Source: Phocaeicola vulgatus ATCC 8482 | GTDB lineage: Bacteria > Bacteroidota > Bacteroidia > Bacteroidales > Bacteroidaceae | Direction: 5' to 3' | Length of the DNA: 64,000 nucleotides | Assembly (NCBI RefSeq): GCF_000012825.1 | Contig: NC_009614.1 | Location: 496,001 to 560,000 of the forward strand | Translations under genes and position numbers: made by a program | The notes under the pieces: model-generated | Database searches by the model: none | Told to the model about the DNA's origin: nothing | What the model saw: the letters and a program-made list of their open reading frames with translations, nothing else | Shown: in pieces, positions 25,125 through 36,100 of the stretch | Numbering within the stretch: position 1 is the stretch's first letter | Layout: each line of letters opens with the position of its first letter

Positions 25125-26729
25125 TCATTTCACTTCTGTTATTCTAAGAACAATATAAGGAGCATCCGGAATTCTTACTCCCCGATGATGTATATCAAAA
25201 ACACGATAATCCAATTCCTCCGTTGTTTCAAATATCACAGGATATTCCGTGACAGTCATGGCCCACACATCAATAATCTCCACTTTAAACCGTTTATTCT
25301 TTTGCAATTTGTTATAATCCGCATTTTTTACCGGCAGATTAAAAGTCCAGAAACCTTTCACATCTTTTCCCATATTGACCAGATAATAATCTGGTCCAGC
25401 AGTAGAAGTAACCAAGTCACGACTGATATCTGCCATCTCCAACGGATGGGGAGCAGCTTCAATAATCGTTCTTAAAAATTTCACACGTTTCCAGCTTTCA
25501 CCTTTTAAAGATCCCCCTTGCGCCCAAAAGATAGGTTCGTTCCCCTGCTGATAACATTCACCGTGAGTGACATAAATTCCACCCAACAAACCATTCAAAA
25601 TAAAGCAAGTCATCTGCTGCGGACTTAACCTTCCCCAACGATAAGGTAGATTCCCTTCATACCCAACCTCATCACATATAACCGGTTTGCGATAAATTTT
25701 TCTTAAAGTAGCAGAAGCGGTAGAACTCAGTACCGGTGCCTCATCCTGTATGCTGACATGGGTAAATTCAGGCATCCAATAATCAAAATAAGTAGCCGTC
25801 GCTCCATGAATAGAACATAAATGGCGATAAGGATCATTCTCAACCACAGTTTTCGTCAACAGCTTCCAATCGTCCACAGTTTTCGCTTTTACATAATCCC
25901 ACTCGTTTGCCATAGACCACCATACATTTCTAAAAGAAGCCAAACGAGCAGTAATATATTTAATATAACGTACATTCACCTCATTCGACATAGCATCAAA
26001 GCCCCATCTTCCCTTATCATAAGGATGGAAAAGGATCAAATCCGCCTCAATCCCCAAACGGTTCAGTTGGTCTATCCGTTTCTCCAAATGCTGAAAAAAA
26101 GCCGGGTCAAATCTGTCAAAGTCCCATTCTTTCCTTTCATTTCCTTCCTTATCTTTTATCGTCTTCTCTATTTCAAAAGGATAAAGCGCAGGCTCGTCTT
26201 TCACTAAAGAATAGTTTTTAGGAAACACACACATCCTTACCTTATTAAAACCGGCTTCACCAAACGATTTCAAAGTAGCCTCCTGAGTCGTTTCCTTCAT
26301 ATGTGTCCATGCATAGGCCGTCGTACCCATCGGATAATAACGGGTACCGTCCGCATATTTAAAATTATGTTCTCCGTCCACCAATACCATGCCATGATTA
26401 TCTTTTCCGGCAGGTATCACTGTGAATGTACCTTTCCGACCATTCATAGCCCCTATACTGGAAGATGTAACATACCTCCATTCCCCGGCGACAGCAGGCA
26501 TAAACCGTATCCTATAAGTATTCTCACCATCATAAAATCCTTCCACCGTTTTCTTTTCCTTTCCACAAACGAAAGTAGCGGAAAGACGTATATCAAAAGG
26601 ATTCCCTTTGGTCACCTGTTTAAAACTCAACTCAAACCGGTCCCAACATTCCACTTTGTCTTGTGCATTTACTTTTACCACAAAACTTAACAGCGTCCAA
26701 ACAGCTATTACATAAAATTTTGTACTCAT
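25125..26729 (-). CDS. Apiosidase-like glycoside hydrolase (DUF5060/DUF4038/DUF5605 architecture)
   Basis: 534 aa with a signal peptide (about 1-22, ending VNAQ). Residues 25-105 form a DUF5060-type beta-sandwich. From about 120 a (beta/alpha)8 barrel follows, with NEW at 275-277 (E276, likely acid/base) and ICDEVGYEGN (E354, likely nucleophile), a clan GH-A pattern; a small beta domain ends the protein. The central domain belongs to the group that includes GH140 apiosidases. The activity is therefore inferred; other exo-glycosidase specificities are possible. It has its own promoter next to the HTCS gene. Confidence 0.75.
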   Translation of the reverse strand: MSTKFYVIAVWTLLSFVVKVNAQDKVECWDRFELSFKQVTKGNPFDIRLSATFVCGKEKKTVEGFYDGENTYRIRFMPAVAGEWRYVTSSSIGAMNGRKGTFTVIPAGKDNHGMVLVDGEHNFKYADGTRYYPMGTTAYAWTHMKETTQEATLKSFGEAGFNKVRMCVFPKNYSLVKDEPALYPFEIEKTIKDKEGNERKEWDFDRFDPAFFQHLEKRIDQLNRLGIEADLILFHPYDKGRWGFDAMSNEVNVRYIKYITARLASFRNVWWSMANEWDYVKAKTVDDWKLLTKTVVENDPYRHLCSIHGATATYFDYWMPEFTHVSIQDEAPVLSSTASATLRKIYRKPVICDEVGYEGNLPYRWGRLSPQQMTCFILNGLLGGIYVTHGECYQQGNEPIFWAQGGSLKGESWKRVKFLRTIIEAAPHPLEMADISRDLVTSTAGPDYYLVNMGKDVKGFWTFNLPVKNADYNKLQKNKRFKVEIIDVWAMTVTEYPVIFETTEELDYRVFDIHHRGVRIPDAPYIVLRITEVK

Positions 26730-26797
26730 CCTATCATGTTTTAAAAATTATACTCATAAAAGTTTTCCGGAACATTTTCATACTGTGTCAATGAGCA

Positions 26798-26836
26798 CAA
26801 AGATAGATTTTACCCTTGAAAGCCAAAGGTAAAATC
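26798..26836 (-). promoter_or_regulatory. Promoter and inverted repeat before the apiosidase-like gene
   Basis: The -7 box TATCTTTG (26798-26805, minus strand) lies 68 bases before the ATG. Directly upstream GATTTTACC (26806-26814) and GGTAAAATC (26828-26836) form a perfect 9-bp inverted repeat over the -33 region, a likely site for the HTCS encoded next door. Confidence 0.55.
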
Positions 26837-26893
26837 TTACGTCAATAAGGTATTTTCTTGCTATTTACCTTCATAAACAGCACAAAACGGAAC

Positions 26894-29800
26894 TTAGTTA
26901 TTATTTTTATACTCAGTCAAAGTCTGATTAAATGCTTTTTTAAACGCCTTGCCAAAGTAACCGGGATCAGAGAAGCCGACGGCAAAAGCGACCTCAGAGA
27001 AAGACATACCACTTTGTATAAAACTTTTCGCTTTATTCAACCTATAATTCTTTATATATTCTATCGGAGAAATCCCCATGATACCATTCACTTTCCGATT
27101 GAATACAGAGCGGCTCATATTCATGAACTCTGCCAGATCATTCACCCGCAGCCCTGGATTACTGTAATTCTCTTCCATAAATCCTACCAGCTTCTGCATA
27201 AACAACTCATCCAAAGGAACAATTTGCGACACAGGATAAGCGACGGCTTCTAAAGGTTCTTTCTTCGGTTGAGCACCATACTTTGACAAAAAAGCCGACT
27301 GAAGCACTTTTCTTTGCCTGATCAAGTTCTCAATTCTCGATTTTAAATAATCGCTGCTGAAAGGTTTAGGTATATAATCATCAATCCCTAATTGTAAACA
27401 TTGAATACGATCCTCAACAGACGATTTTGCAGAAAGGATAATAAGAGGGATATCACAGGTATTGACATTCTCCTTGATGTGCCTTATCAATTCAATACCA
27501 TCCATACGCGGCATCATAATATCCGTAATAATAAAATCCGGAATTTCCTCTTCTATCTTTTCCAATGCCATCACCCCGTCGGCAACTCCAACAACACGGT
27601 AAGTGCCCGACAATATTTCACATATAAATTGACGCAACTCCGCATTATCCTCCACTACCATCACTTTTACTAAAGTTTCTTTTGTTGCCGGAGGCATGTC
27701 CGGCAAAGATATTTTATCATTTTGTTCCGGTTCCGCCAAGACCGTTTCCTGTTCTTCCGAAGTGTCGTTCAATATATATTCAACATTTTTATCCTGAGCA
27801 TATATTTCTTTTCCTTTATGCAAAACCAGTTTGAATACACTTCCTTTCTTTACTTCACTTTCGACCTGAATTTCCCCATGCAGCATTTTAACCAACTCAT
27901 TCACCAGCGAAAGCCCTATACCCGATGAAGGCTGCATGTCATTTTCCTTGGACACTGTAGTGAAACGTTCAAATATGGATGGCACTTTATCTTTAGAGAT
28001 GCCAATACCTTCATCTTTTACGGCAATCGAAACAAACTGTCCGCTTTCCATCACAATCAAGGTAATCGACTTGTTATCCGGTGTATACTTAAAGGCATTG
28101 GAAAGCAAGTTAAAGATAATTTTCTCGAACTTATCACTATCTATCCACAAAAAAACAGAAGGCAACGTTGTCTGAAGAGAAAAATTTATATTTTTTTCTG
28201 TTGCCAACAACCGGAAATTATCCATTATATTATGAAGCATGATAATGATATCCCGGTATTCAATAGTCAAGCCCATTTTTTTATTCTGTATCTTTCTGAA
28301 ATCCAATACTTGATTAATGAGCAATAACATACGATTGATATTTTTCTGAACCAATTGAAGATGATGCCGGGTCCGGGAAGTCAAAGGCTCCTGGGACAAC
28401 ACTTCGGATACCGGACCGGATATAAGGGTTAAAGGAGTACGTAGTTCATGTGAGATATCAATAAAAGAACGTACTTTTATTTCCGCCAATCTTTGTTCCA
28501 TATTTACCTTATGCTTCAAATAGTAAATATAGAAAAAAACATATCCGATAGCTAAAGATATCACCAAGACAACAACTAGATAAAAAGCCTTAGCCCAACC
28601 GGTTTCCCAAAAGATGGGTAATACCTGTAAAGTAACCGTTTTCACAGTGTTCATCCAAATACCATCCCCATTGGTCGCCTTTATCTGAAATTGATATTTT
28701 CCTGCCGGAAGACTTACAAAACTAACCGAGTTCTTCTTACCTATATAATACCATTGATTATCATCCAACTTATAAGCATACTCGATATCCAAGGAATTAG
28801 TATAATCCAACGCAGCAAATGAGATGGTAAAATTCCTCCGCCGGGTAGGGATCTCTAAATAATCCGCATCACTCAATACATGAGACAAATTATCCTCCGA
28901 ATATTTTATACCTGTCACTACAATAGGAGCTTCATAAGTCTGCTTAACGATACTATCCGGAGAAAAGACAAGCATACCGCCTTCTGTACCCATTAAGATA
29001 TCCCCTTGCCTGTCTGTAACCGGAAGACATTCACTATAATTAAAAGAGCGATTGAAAAAAGTTTCTCCAAAAGACTCAAAAGTCTGATCGTGCACATCAA
29101 ACAGAGTGATATCCGTTTCCGAGCCGATCCATATATTATGATTTTTATCTTCAATCAAGGCTCTAGCCAACGGAGATGTCTCTTTGCCGAACGACCGGAA
29201 CCGAAGTTCATCAGATAATAAATTTGACGAAACCAACTTACAAAGGCCACCTCCATAACAATAACAATAGATAGTTTCATCCGTCGTTCGTAAAACAGAC
29301 ATCACATCAGCACTACACAATCCGTCAGTCGCCTGCGGACGAGGAAGGTTAAGATAAAAACGAATATTTTCGTAATCCGAAAAATCAGAAGAAAAAGTGA
29401 TCAAACCTTCTATAGTACCCACCAGCATAGTATGACCGGGTCCCTCCACCATACAACGAATACTGTTGGTACGATTAATAGGAAAACCGGACAATTTATT
29501 CTCCGCATGAATAAAACGTATCGCCCCATCTTCCTTTTCCTCAACCAAATTCAATCCGCCACCGTAAGTACCAATCCAAATACGTCCGTTATGATCCTCA
29601 TCAATGCATGATATTTTATTGTCACTGATGGAATAAGGATCCGACGGATTATTCATATAATGATATACCTCATAATGATAAGGACGATTCCGAGGAACAA
29701 GTCTGAACAATCCGTTTTCCTTACTGCCAAGCCATATTGTCTGCGCCTGATCCTTCAGCATGACATAGATTCCACCTTCTGCAAAAACTGTTTCCGTTTG

Positions 29801-31216
29801 AGCCAGTTCCCCATCAGGCGACAAATAACCCAACAAGTTTTTCTGTGAATCCATAATACGTATAATCCCTTTCTTTGTTGCAATCCATAAATGTTCGTCG
29901 CTATCAAACAGAAATGATTTTGTATCAAAATAATTGTCCAACTCCCTATAAGTATAGGGACTGGGCGGAAAGAACATTTTTATAAATGAGCGCTGGGATT
30001 TGATCCACAAATTATTTTGTTTGTCAACATAAGTTGTTTTAATAATAGGAGAATAAGGTATATGATTCCTTCCCGGTGTAAAATAGACTTTTAGCTCCCG
30101 GCTCTTTTCGTCATAATAACTGAATATACCTTTATAAGGAATAGTCCAAACCACTCCGTTAGGATCTTCATAAATAAAGAGTTCATTTTCCGGAGAAGAA
30201 GCCATGTATCCGGAAGGAGTATTCAAATATTGTTTCACTCCGGTTTCCGGATCAAGCCGGATAATTCCCGGCAATCCGGTAAATATCCATAGAAATCCTT
30301 TAGAATCCTGGTAGACTTTTCTCACAGCCGCATCATCATGCCCCGGAAGAGAGAAATCATATTTCTCCATCGCCAGTTCAGGGAAACGGCATAGGTACAA
30401 ACCTTTATCAGACAAAACAGCCAGCTGATTATCTTTCAACACTTTAATTCCGTTTATATGCTGAATCTTCTCTTGAAAAGGAACGATGTTGAATTGCATG
30501 GTATTTACATCATAATAGGCTAGCCTGCCATTCTGTGATGCAAGAAAAACAAGATTATCCATTGTTTCGAACATAGAAAAGGGATATGAACTAATGGTCC
30601 GCTTGCCAAATATGCTAACTCCCTTGTCACTAAATACCCATTCCTCTCCCTGTTTATCTTCAAAGACCCTACTGACTTTCCCCAGTTCCACATCATCAAT
30701 AGCTGTAATATACTGAATCCCTGAAGAAACAGTACACTCTTTATCTGAAATTCTGAAACATCCTCCATTATTTAAAGTAACCCAAGTAATCCCTTTGAAT
30801 AAAGGATACAAATTTTCTATTTGCAACGGAGTATTAAAATGTTGTTCATACTGTTTCAGAACATTGATCAGCTTATTTTCACGAATATCATATAAATACA
30901 GGCTATGACGATCGTATGCAATCATCCATAAATTGCCGTCGGCCGTATTCTCCAGCCGCTGCATGTGCTGGTTCAAAAGAGAATCAAACTGAAAAGTTTC
31001 GAAATCGCGTCCATCAAACCGGCTTACCCCATTCCAAGTACTGACCCATATAAAACCATTATGACTTTGAAGAATCTGCGCCGGATTACTTTGAATCAAT
31101 CCGTCTCTCACTGTATATTGGCGTGCAACACAAATAGGCTGTGCTTTGACAAAACCCCAATGAAGAAGTAAAAACAAAGTACACCATATGTATTTTAACT
31201 TTATTGTGTTTCTCAT
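26894..31216 (-). CDS. Hybrid two-component system regulator (HTCS)
   Basis: 1440 aa from the ATG at 31216, which opens a signal peptide (MRNTIKLKYIWCTLFLLLHW). The periplasmic part has repeated two-component-regulator propeller blades (GLIQSNPAQILQSHNGFIWV, NGRIWIGTYGGGLN) and a Y_Y_Y domain. Then come a membrane helix (about 890), HisKA with H near 923 (SHELRTPLTLI), HATPase, a receiver domain (DIMMPRMDG, D near 1233) and an AraC-type HTH (about 1342-1440). Such proteins sense oligosaccharides in the periplasm and switch on polysaccharide-utilisation genes. The frame extends 23 codons upstream across the -7 box, so the ATG here is preferred. Confidence 0.95.
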   Translation of the reverse strand: MRNTIKLKYIWCTLFLLLHWGFVKAQPICVARQYTVRDGLIQSNPAQILQSHNGFIWVSTWNGVSRFDGRDFETFQFDSLLNQHMQRLENTADGNLWMIAYDRHSLYLYDIRENKLINVLKQYEQHFNTPLQIENLYPLFKGITWVTLNNGGCFRISDKECTVSSGIQYITAIDDVELGKVSRVFEDKQGEEWVFSDKGVSIFGKRTISSYPFSMFETMDNLVFLASQNGRLAYYDVNTMQFNIVPFQEKIQHINGIKVLKDNQLAVLSDKGLYLCRFPELAMEKYDFSLPGHDDAAVRKVYQDSKGFLWIFTGLPGIIRLDPETGVKQYLNTPSGYMASSPENELFIYEDPNGVVWTIPYKGIFSYYDEKSRELKVYFTPGRNHIPYSPIIKTTYVDKQNNLWIKSQRSFIKMFFPPSPYTYRELDNYFDTKSFLFDSDEHLWIATKKGIIRIMDSQKNLLGYLSPDGELAQTETVFAEGGIYVMLKDQAQTIWLGSKENGLFRLVPRNRPYHYEVYHYMNNPSDPYSISDNKISCIDEDHNGRIWIGTYGGGLNLVEEKEDGAIRFIHAENKLSGFPINRTNSIRCMVEGPGHTMLVGTIEGLITFSSDFSDYENIRFYLNLPRPQATDGLCSADVMSVLRTTDETIYCYCYGGGLCKLVSSNLLSDELRFRSFGKETSPLARALIEDKNHNIWIGSETDITLFDVHDQTFESFGETFFNRSFNYSECLPVTDRQGDILMGTEGGMLVFSPDSIVKQTYEAPIVVTGIKYSEDNLSHVLSDADYLEIPTRRRNFTISFAALDYTNSLDIEYAYKLDDNQWYYIGKKNSVSFVSLPAGKYQFQIKATNGDGIWMNTVKTVTLQVLPIFWETGWAKAFYLVVVLVISLAIGYVFFYIYYLKHKVNMEQRLAEIKVRSFIDISHELRTPLTLISGPVSEVLSQEPLTSRTRHHLQLVQKNINRMLLLINQVLDFRKIQNKKMGLTIEYRDIIIMLHNIMDNFRLLATEKNINFSLQTTLPSVFLWIDSDKFEKIIFNLLSNAFKYTPDNKSITLIVMESGQFVSIAVKDEGIGISKDKVPSIFERFTTVSKENDMQPSSGIGLSLVNELVKMLHGEIQVESEVKKGSVFKLVLHKGKEIYAQDKNVEYILNDTSEEQETVLAEPEQNDKISLPDMPPATKETLVKVMVVEDNAELRQFICEILSGTYRVVGVADGVMALEKIEEEIPDFIITDIMMPRMDGIELIRHIKENVNTCDIPLIILSAKSSVEDRIQCLQLGIDDYIPKPFSSDYLKSRIENLIRQRKVLQSAFLSKYGAQPKKEPLEAVAYPVSQIVPLDELFMQKLVGFMEENYSNPGLRVNDLAEFMNMSRSVFNRKVNGIMGISPIEYIKNYRLNKAKSFIQSGMSFSEVAFAVGFSDPGYFGKAFKKAFNQTLTEYKNNN

Positions 31217-31241
31217 TTTACATCGATTTATCAAACAAGTA

Positions 31242-31249
31242 CAAAGATA
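31242..31249 (-). promoter_or_regulatory. -7 box of the HTCS gene
   Basis: TATCTTTG on the minus strand, 25 bases before the ATG at 31216. Confidence 0.65.
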
Positions 31250-31312
31250 ACCAAATGTAGATTTCCTCCTAAGATAAATTGCCAATTAGACATAAAATAC
31301 AAGGTTAAAATA

Positions 31313-31352
31313 GAAAAAAACGGCAACTTTGGTATAAGAACCAACAGCTGCC
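31313..31352 (-). terminator. Terminator after the susD-type gene
   Basis: On the minus strand GGCAGCTGTTGGT (31352-31340) pairs with ACCAAAGTTGCC (31333-31322), with one bulge, and is followed by GTTTTTTT. It ends the operon that finishes with the SusD homologue, before the HTCS promoter. Confidence 0.65.
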
Positions 31353-31391
31353 ATTTTTCCTAACTACCTTTTCACCCTATTTCCTACAAGC

Positions 31392-33098
31392 CTATTTATA
31401 TCCCTCATTTTGTAAAAATTCATCTTTATTCGTTATGGCGTCTAATAAAGTTTGCGGAAATGGACGCAACATATGATAAGCTTTCACATTTTTACCGGCA
31501 TCAGGATTTCCGGATTTTATCCGGCGGATAAATATTTCACTTCCCATTCGTTTCAAATCAAACCAGCGCAATTGTTCTCCGACCAATTCCCGAGCACGTT
31601 CATCCAATATGAAATCAATATCCTCAATGTCACTTTGAGCAACTTTCATAGCCTCCTCTTTGCCAGCCTTAGCTCTTTGGGCACGAAGAATATTCATATA
31701 AGCCAACGCATCTGCTTTGCCGGCTTTTGCTCCTGCTTCCGCCACAATTAAATACATTTCTGCCACACGGATTATAAAAGCATCCCGTGTTCCACGATCC
31801 TCGTTCACCGTAGCACGAGTAGGGTCTTCAAATTTAGAGATAGGCATACATTGTTTCTGACTTTTTACAGAACCATCTTCATGATAAATATCTGTCCGAT
31901 CAAGTATCTGATAACGTCCTTTGGCCCACTGACGCTTTACCTGAGGAACAACATCTTTTGTTATCCATATAGCAGTATCCCCTTGTACCATATAAGGGTA
32001 GTTATCTCCGGTTTTTCCTCCATTAGCCTTCCATAACGAACGGAAAGTCACTTCAAAACGTTGGTCTATATTCTCGTCATAACAATCCAGCAAATAACGC
32101 GTCGGCATATAGTGATTAAAAGGACGACCATATTCTATGCTTCTGACCATACCGGGCTGGTCATCATATTTCATACAGAAAATCAAATGAGTATGGTTAC
32201 CGCCTGAACGAATTATATCATTATCCATCTCCTGATTATACAACTGATTGGTAGAAGAATAATCAATATACCAAATCACTTCTTTATTGCCATTTCCATC
32301 AGAATTTTCCATATCAAATACTGAGGCAAAATCCTTTGATAACTCGAAAGGACCATTATCAATCACTTCTTTTGCCAAAGTATAGGCTTGTTCATACAAT
32401 GCTTTATCATTCAATTCACTTGCTCTAGTCAATAGCAAACGAGCCTTCAAGGCTTTGGCAGCCCACATGGTAACACGCCCTCCATCAGCTTGCGCAACAG
32501 ATAACCGGCTATCCATACAGAAATCCAAATCTTCAAAAATATGAGTATAAATCTCTGCCACCGAGGTTTTCCTAGGTGCCATAACAATAGACTCCGATGG
32601 CTGATCCGTATAATAAGTATCCCCAAATGTTTCCACCAGAATCCAATAATAATACGCCCGTAGGAAACGCACCTCTGCTTCTCGTTTGCTGGTAAGTGTC
32701 TTATCACTGAACGGAACATTCTTTACATGATAGATGGCTGTATTACAAAAGTTGATCGCTTTGTAAAAACGGTCATAATACTCTTTACTGATAGGATTGG
32801 TCCCATCAAAATCATTCTGATAAGAAACAATGGCGGGATAATCACAACCACCGCCCGGAGCCAATATATCCGTTCCCGTTTCACTGAATGCCATAGCAGC
32901 AGACTTTCCACCCCAAAAACGCAAGGGAGTATAACAAGAGTTAATCAAAGACTCAAAACCTTTCTCAGTATCATAATAACCACCTTCGGTAGTAACCGCA
33001 CTACGATTGTGTTCTTCCAAAAAATCAGAGCAGCCCGAGCAAACCATAAGAGTAGCTGCCAATGCATATAATAATGTAATTCGTTTCATAATTTTCAT
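31392..33098 (-). CDS. SusD/RagB family nutrient-binding lipoprotein
   Basis: 568 aa. The lipoprotein signal has its Cys in MVCSGC; ATGs at 33098 and 33089 are both possible starts. TPR-like repeats of the RagB/SusD fold follow, with family signatures KREAEVRFLRAYYYWILVE and, near the C-terminus, ERARELVGEQLRWFDLKRMG. It binds glycan at the cell surface and closes over the SusC channel. It follows the SusC gene by 10 bases. Confidence 0.95.
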   Translation of the reverse strand: MKIMKRITLLYALAATLMVCSGCSDFLEEHNRSAVTTEGGYYDTEKGFESLINSCYTPLRFWGGKSAAMAFSETGTDILAPGGGCDYPAIVSYQNDFDGTNPISKEYYDRFYKAINFCNTAIYHVKNVPFSDKTLTSKREAEVRFLRAYYYWILVETFGDTYYTDQPSESIVMAPRKTSVAEIYTHIFEDLDFCMDSRLSVAQADGGRVTMWAAKALKARLLLTRASELNDKALYEQAYTLAKEVIDNGPFELSKDFASVFDMENSDGNGNKEVIWYIDYSSTNQLYNQEMDNDIIRSGGNHTHLIFCMKYDDQPGMVRSIEYGRPFNHYMPTRYLLDCYDENIDQRFEVTFRSLWKANGGKTGDNYPYMVQGDTAIWITKDVVPQVKRQWAKGRYQILDRTDIYHEDGSVKSQKQCMPISKFEDPTRATVNEDRGTRDAFIIRVAEMYLIVAEAGAKAGKADALAYMNILRAQRAKAGKEEAMKVAQSDIEDIDFILDERARELVGEQLRWFDLKRMGSEIFIRRIKSGNPDAGKNVKAYHMLRPFPQTLLDAITNKDEFLQNEGYK

Positions 33099-33108
33099 TC
33101 TTTACCAG

Positions 33109-36100
33109 TTAAAATTCTACATTCAGACCAAATACAAGTTGTTTTGTCATAGGAAAAGAAATACTTCCTCCCTGTTCGGGATCATAATTATCAATCTTGC
33201 TGAAAGTAAAGAAATTCTTTGCTGTAGCATATACACGGAGTTTGGATAGATTGAGATGTTTCAAAAGTTCCGGTTTGAAAGTATATCCCAACGTAATATC
33301 GCGTATTTTAAAGAAAGAACCATCTTCATACTTCAACGTTGAATAGTAAGTAACCTGTGTATAACTCTTACTTTTATTAGGACACGGAAAAGCATTGGTA
33401 GGGTTCTCGGGAGTCCAGTAATCTACATTTCCACCATTTTCCAACGCATTGATACGATACGTAGTATTATAATCATACGCAATCCACTGACCCAAACGAG
33501 CATACAAGAATACAGACAAATCAAACCCCTTATAATTAAAAGTATTATTGAAACCAAAAGTTACATCCGGACGCTGACTGTAAATGATACGATCATCTGT
33601 CGTTATGACACCATTACCATCCACATCCTGTACCTTTATATCACCCGGTTCCTGTCCATTGGCAGCAGCGGCAGCCTCTTCACCCAATTGCCAGATGCCT
33701 TCTTTCTTATAATCATAAAACACTTTGAAAGGTTCTCCTACAAACCAAGCATTCGCCTCATCCTTTAATTGTCCCGAAGCAAGTTCTTTTATTTTTTCCC
33801 TATTGTGTGACAATGAGAAATCTGAGAACCAGGAGAAGTTCTTGTTTTGAATATTAACCGTACTCAGTGTCAAATCAACACCAGTACTTTCAGTCTTACC
33901 GATATTTTCCATAACCGAAGCATAACCGTTAATAGATGGAATTACACGATTCATTAAAATATCCCGGGTTTCTGCCTTGTAAATATCAATACTACCTGAA
34001 ATACGATTATTAAAAAATCCGAAATCCAGACCAAGGTTATACTGCGTGGTAGTTTCCCAAGTCAGTTCCTTGTTTGACATCGTTTTAGGATAGAATCCAT
34101 AAGCTCCCTCATTATTGAACGAATAAGTGGAGTTACCCAGCAAACCAACGGTTTGATAAGGATCAATAGCACATTGGCCAGATTGTCCCCAACTCAATCG
34201 GAGTTTTAAATTTGAAATAGCATCCACATTTTTCAGGAAATTCTCTTCATTGATACGCCAGGCCAGTGCTACAGACGGAAAGTATCCCCATTTCTTACCT
34301 GGTGCAAAAACAGAAGAACCATCGGCACGCAAAGAAGCAGTCAGCATATAGCGATCCATCAATTTATAATTAACACGCCCAAAGAAGGAAGCCAGATTTT
34401 GATCGACCAGTGAACTCTTTATAGTGATTTCTTTTTCATTGGAATACAAATTATGGAACCAGTTATCAGCATATACTTGTCCCTTTCCACCTGCATAGGT
34501 ATATTCTTTAGAGTTGAGAATCGTACTGGTTCCAACCATTGCCTGCAAATTATGGATATCAGAGAAGTCCTTTGAATAAGTCAGCACATTCTCCCATGTC
34601 AGATTACGTGTCATGGTGTGCTCCTTATAGGATTGTGAATCCTTGCCACTTCCCTGCAACGAGTTCTTATCACAGAAAAAGCCTCTACGCACATTCACTG
34701 AGTTCAATCCCAGCGTCGTACGGAATAAAATATCCTTGGTGATATTCCAGTTCAGGTACAAGCTGCCGAAGAAACGCTCCTGAATGGTATTATCCACACG
34801 CATACCCTCCTGATCGTCAATCAACGGATTCATCTGAGTATTATAACCGGGAGACGGATACATCACTAAATTCCCCTCCTCATCATAAGGTTTCGAGATA
34901 GGAACAATTTTATTAGCCATATTCAGCGGACTATAACGATTATTCTTATCTACATAGGCATAGATAATGTTTGTCCCTACCTGCACATTGTCAAACAATT
35001 GATGGTCCAGTGCTACACGGGCATTATACCGTTTATAATTATCATCCTTAAAGAGTCCCTCTTCGCTTCTGTAACCCAAAGATATATTATGTTTGGTTTT
35101 CGTATTGCCCCCAGATACAGACACCTCATAATTTTGGTTAAATCCGTTGTGCATCAACATGTCACGATAGTTCGTATCATATCCTTTTTCCAGATAAGTC
35201 AGTTCTTCAGGAGCAAATACAGCAGCATCCTCTGCGTATTTTCCTGTTGTTCTGTCCCGATAGGCCTCTCTTTTGTATTGGGCATATTCTTCAGCATCCA
35301 TGATATCAGGATAATCAGTTATCATGGTAGAAGAAACAAAAGCATTAAAGGATACTTTTGACTTTCCTTCTTTTCCCTTTTTAGTCGTAATCATAATAAT
35401 ACCATTCGCACCCCGTGTTCCATAAATAGCTGTAGAAGAGGCATCTTTTAACACTTCAATAGATTCTATATCAGTGGGATTTATATCTAGCGAGGTACCA
35501 TAATCAATACCATCCACAAGAATCAACGGAGCATTACTAGCCGTCAATGAACGCTCTCCACGGATCGTAAAATTAGGTGTGCTTCCTGCTTGCCCCGAAG
35601 AGTTTGTAAGATCAAGTCCGGCTACTTTTCCTTGTAATGACTCCAAGGCATTGGTAGTAGGAATAGCTGTGATATCCTTACTTTTAATAGAAGCAATAGA
35701 ACCGGTCATATCCCTTTTCTTTTGCACACCATAACCTATTACTACGACTTCTTCCAAAGTCTGGTTGTCTTCTTTCATTTGTACATTCAATGTCTGCTGA
35801 TTTCCGACAACTATTTTCTGTGAAACATAACCGATATAAGAGAAGACCAAAGTGGCATCGGCATCCACTTCTTCCAACGTATAACGTCCGTCAATATCCG
35901 TTATAGTTCCTCCGCTATTTCCTTGAATAACTATACTTACCCCAATCAGCGGTTCATTATTAGCATCGGTTACCCTACCGGTGACTCTATGCCTGGAAGC
36001 CTGTACTTTACCGGAAGATGCCAGTACTTGTCTGGCAAGACTCACCACAATGGTGTTATTCACCTTGCTCAATTGCAGACTAGTTTGTTTCCTGATTTGC

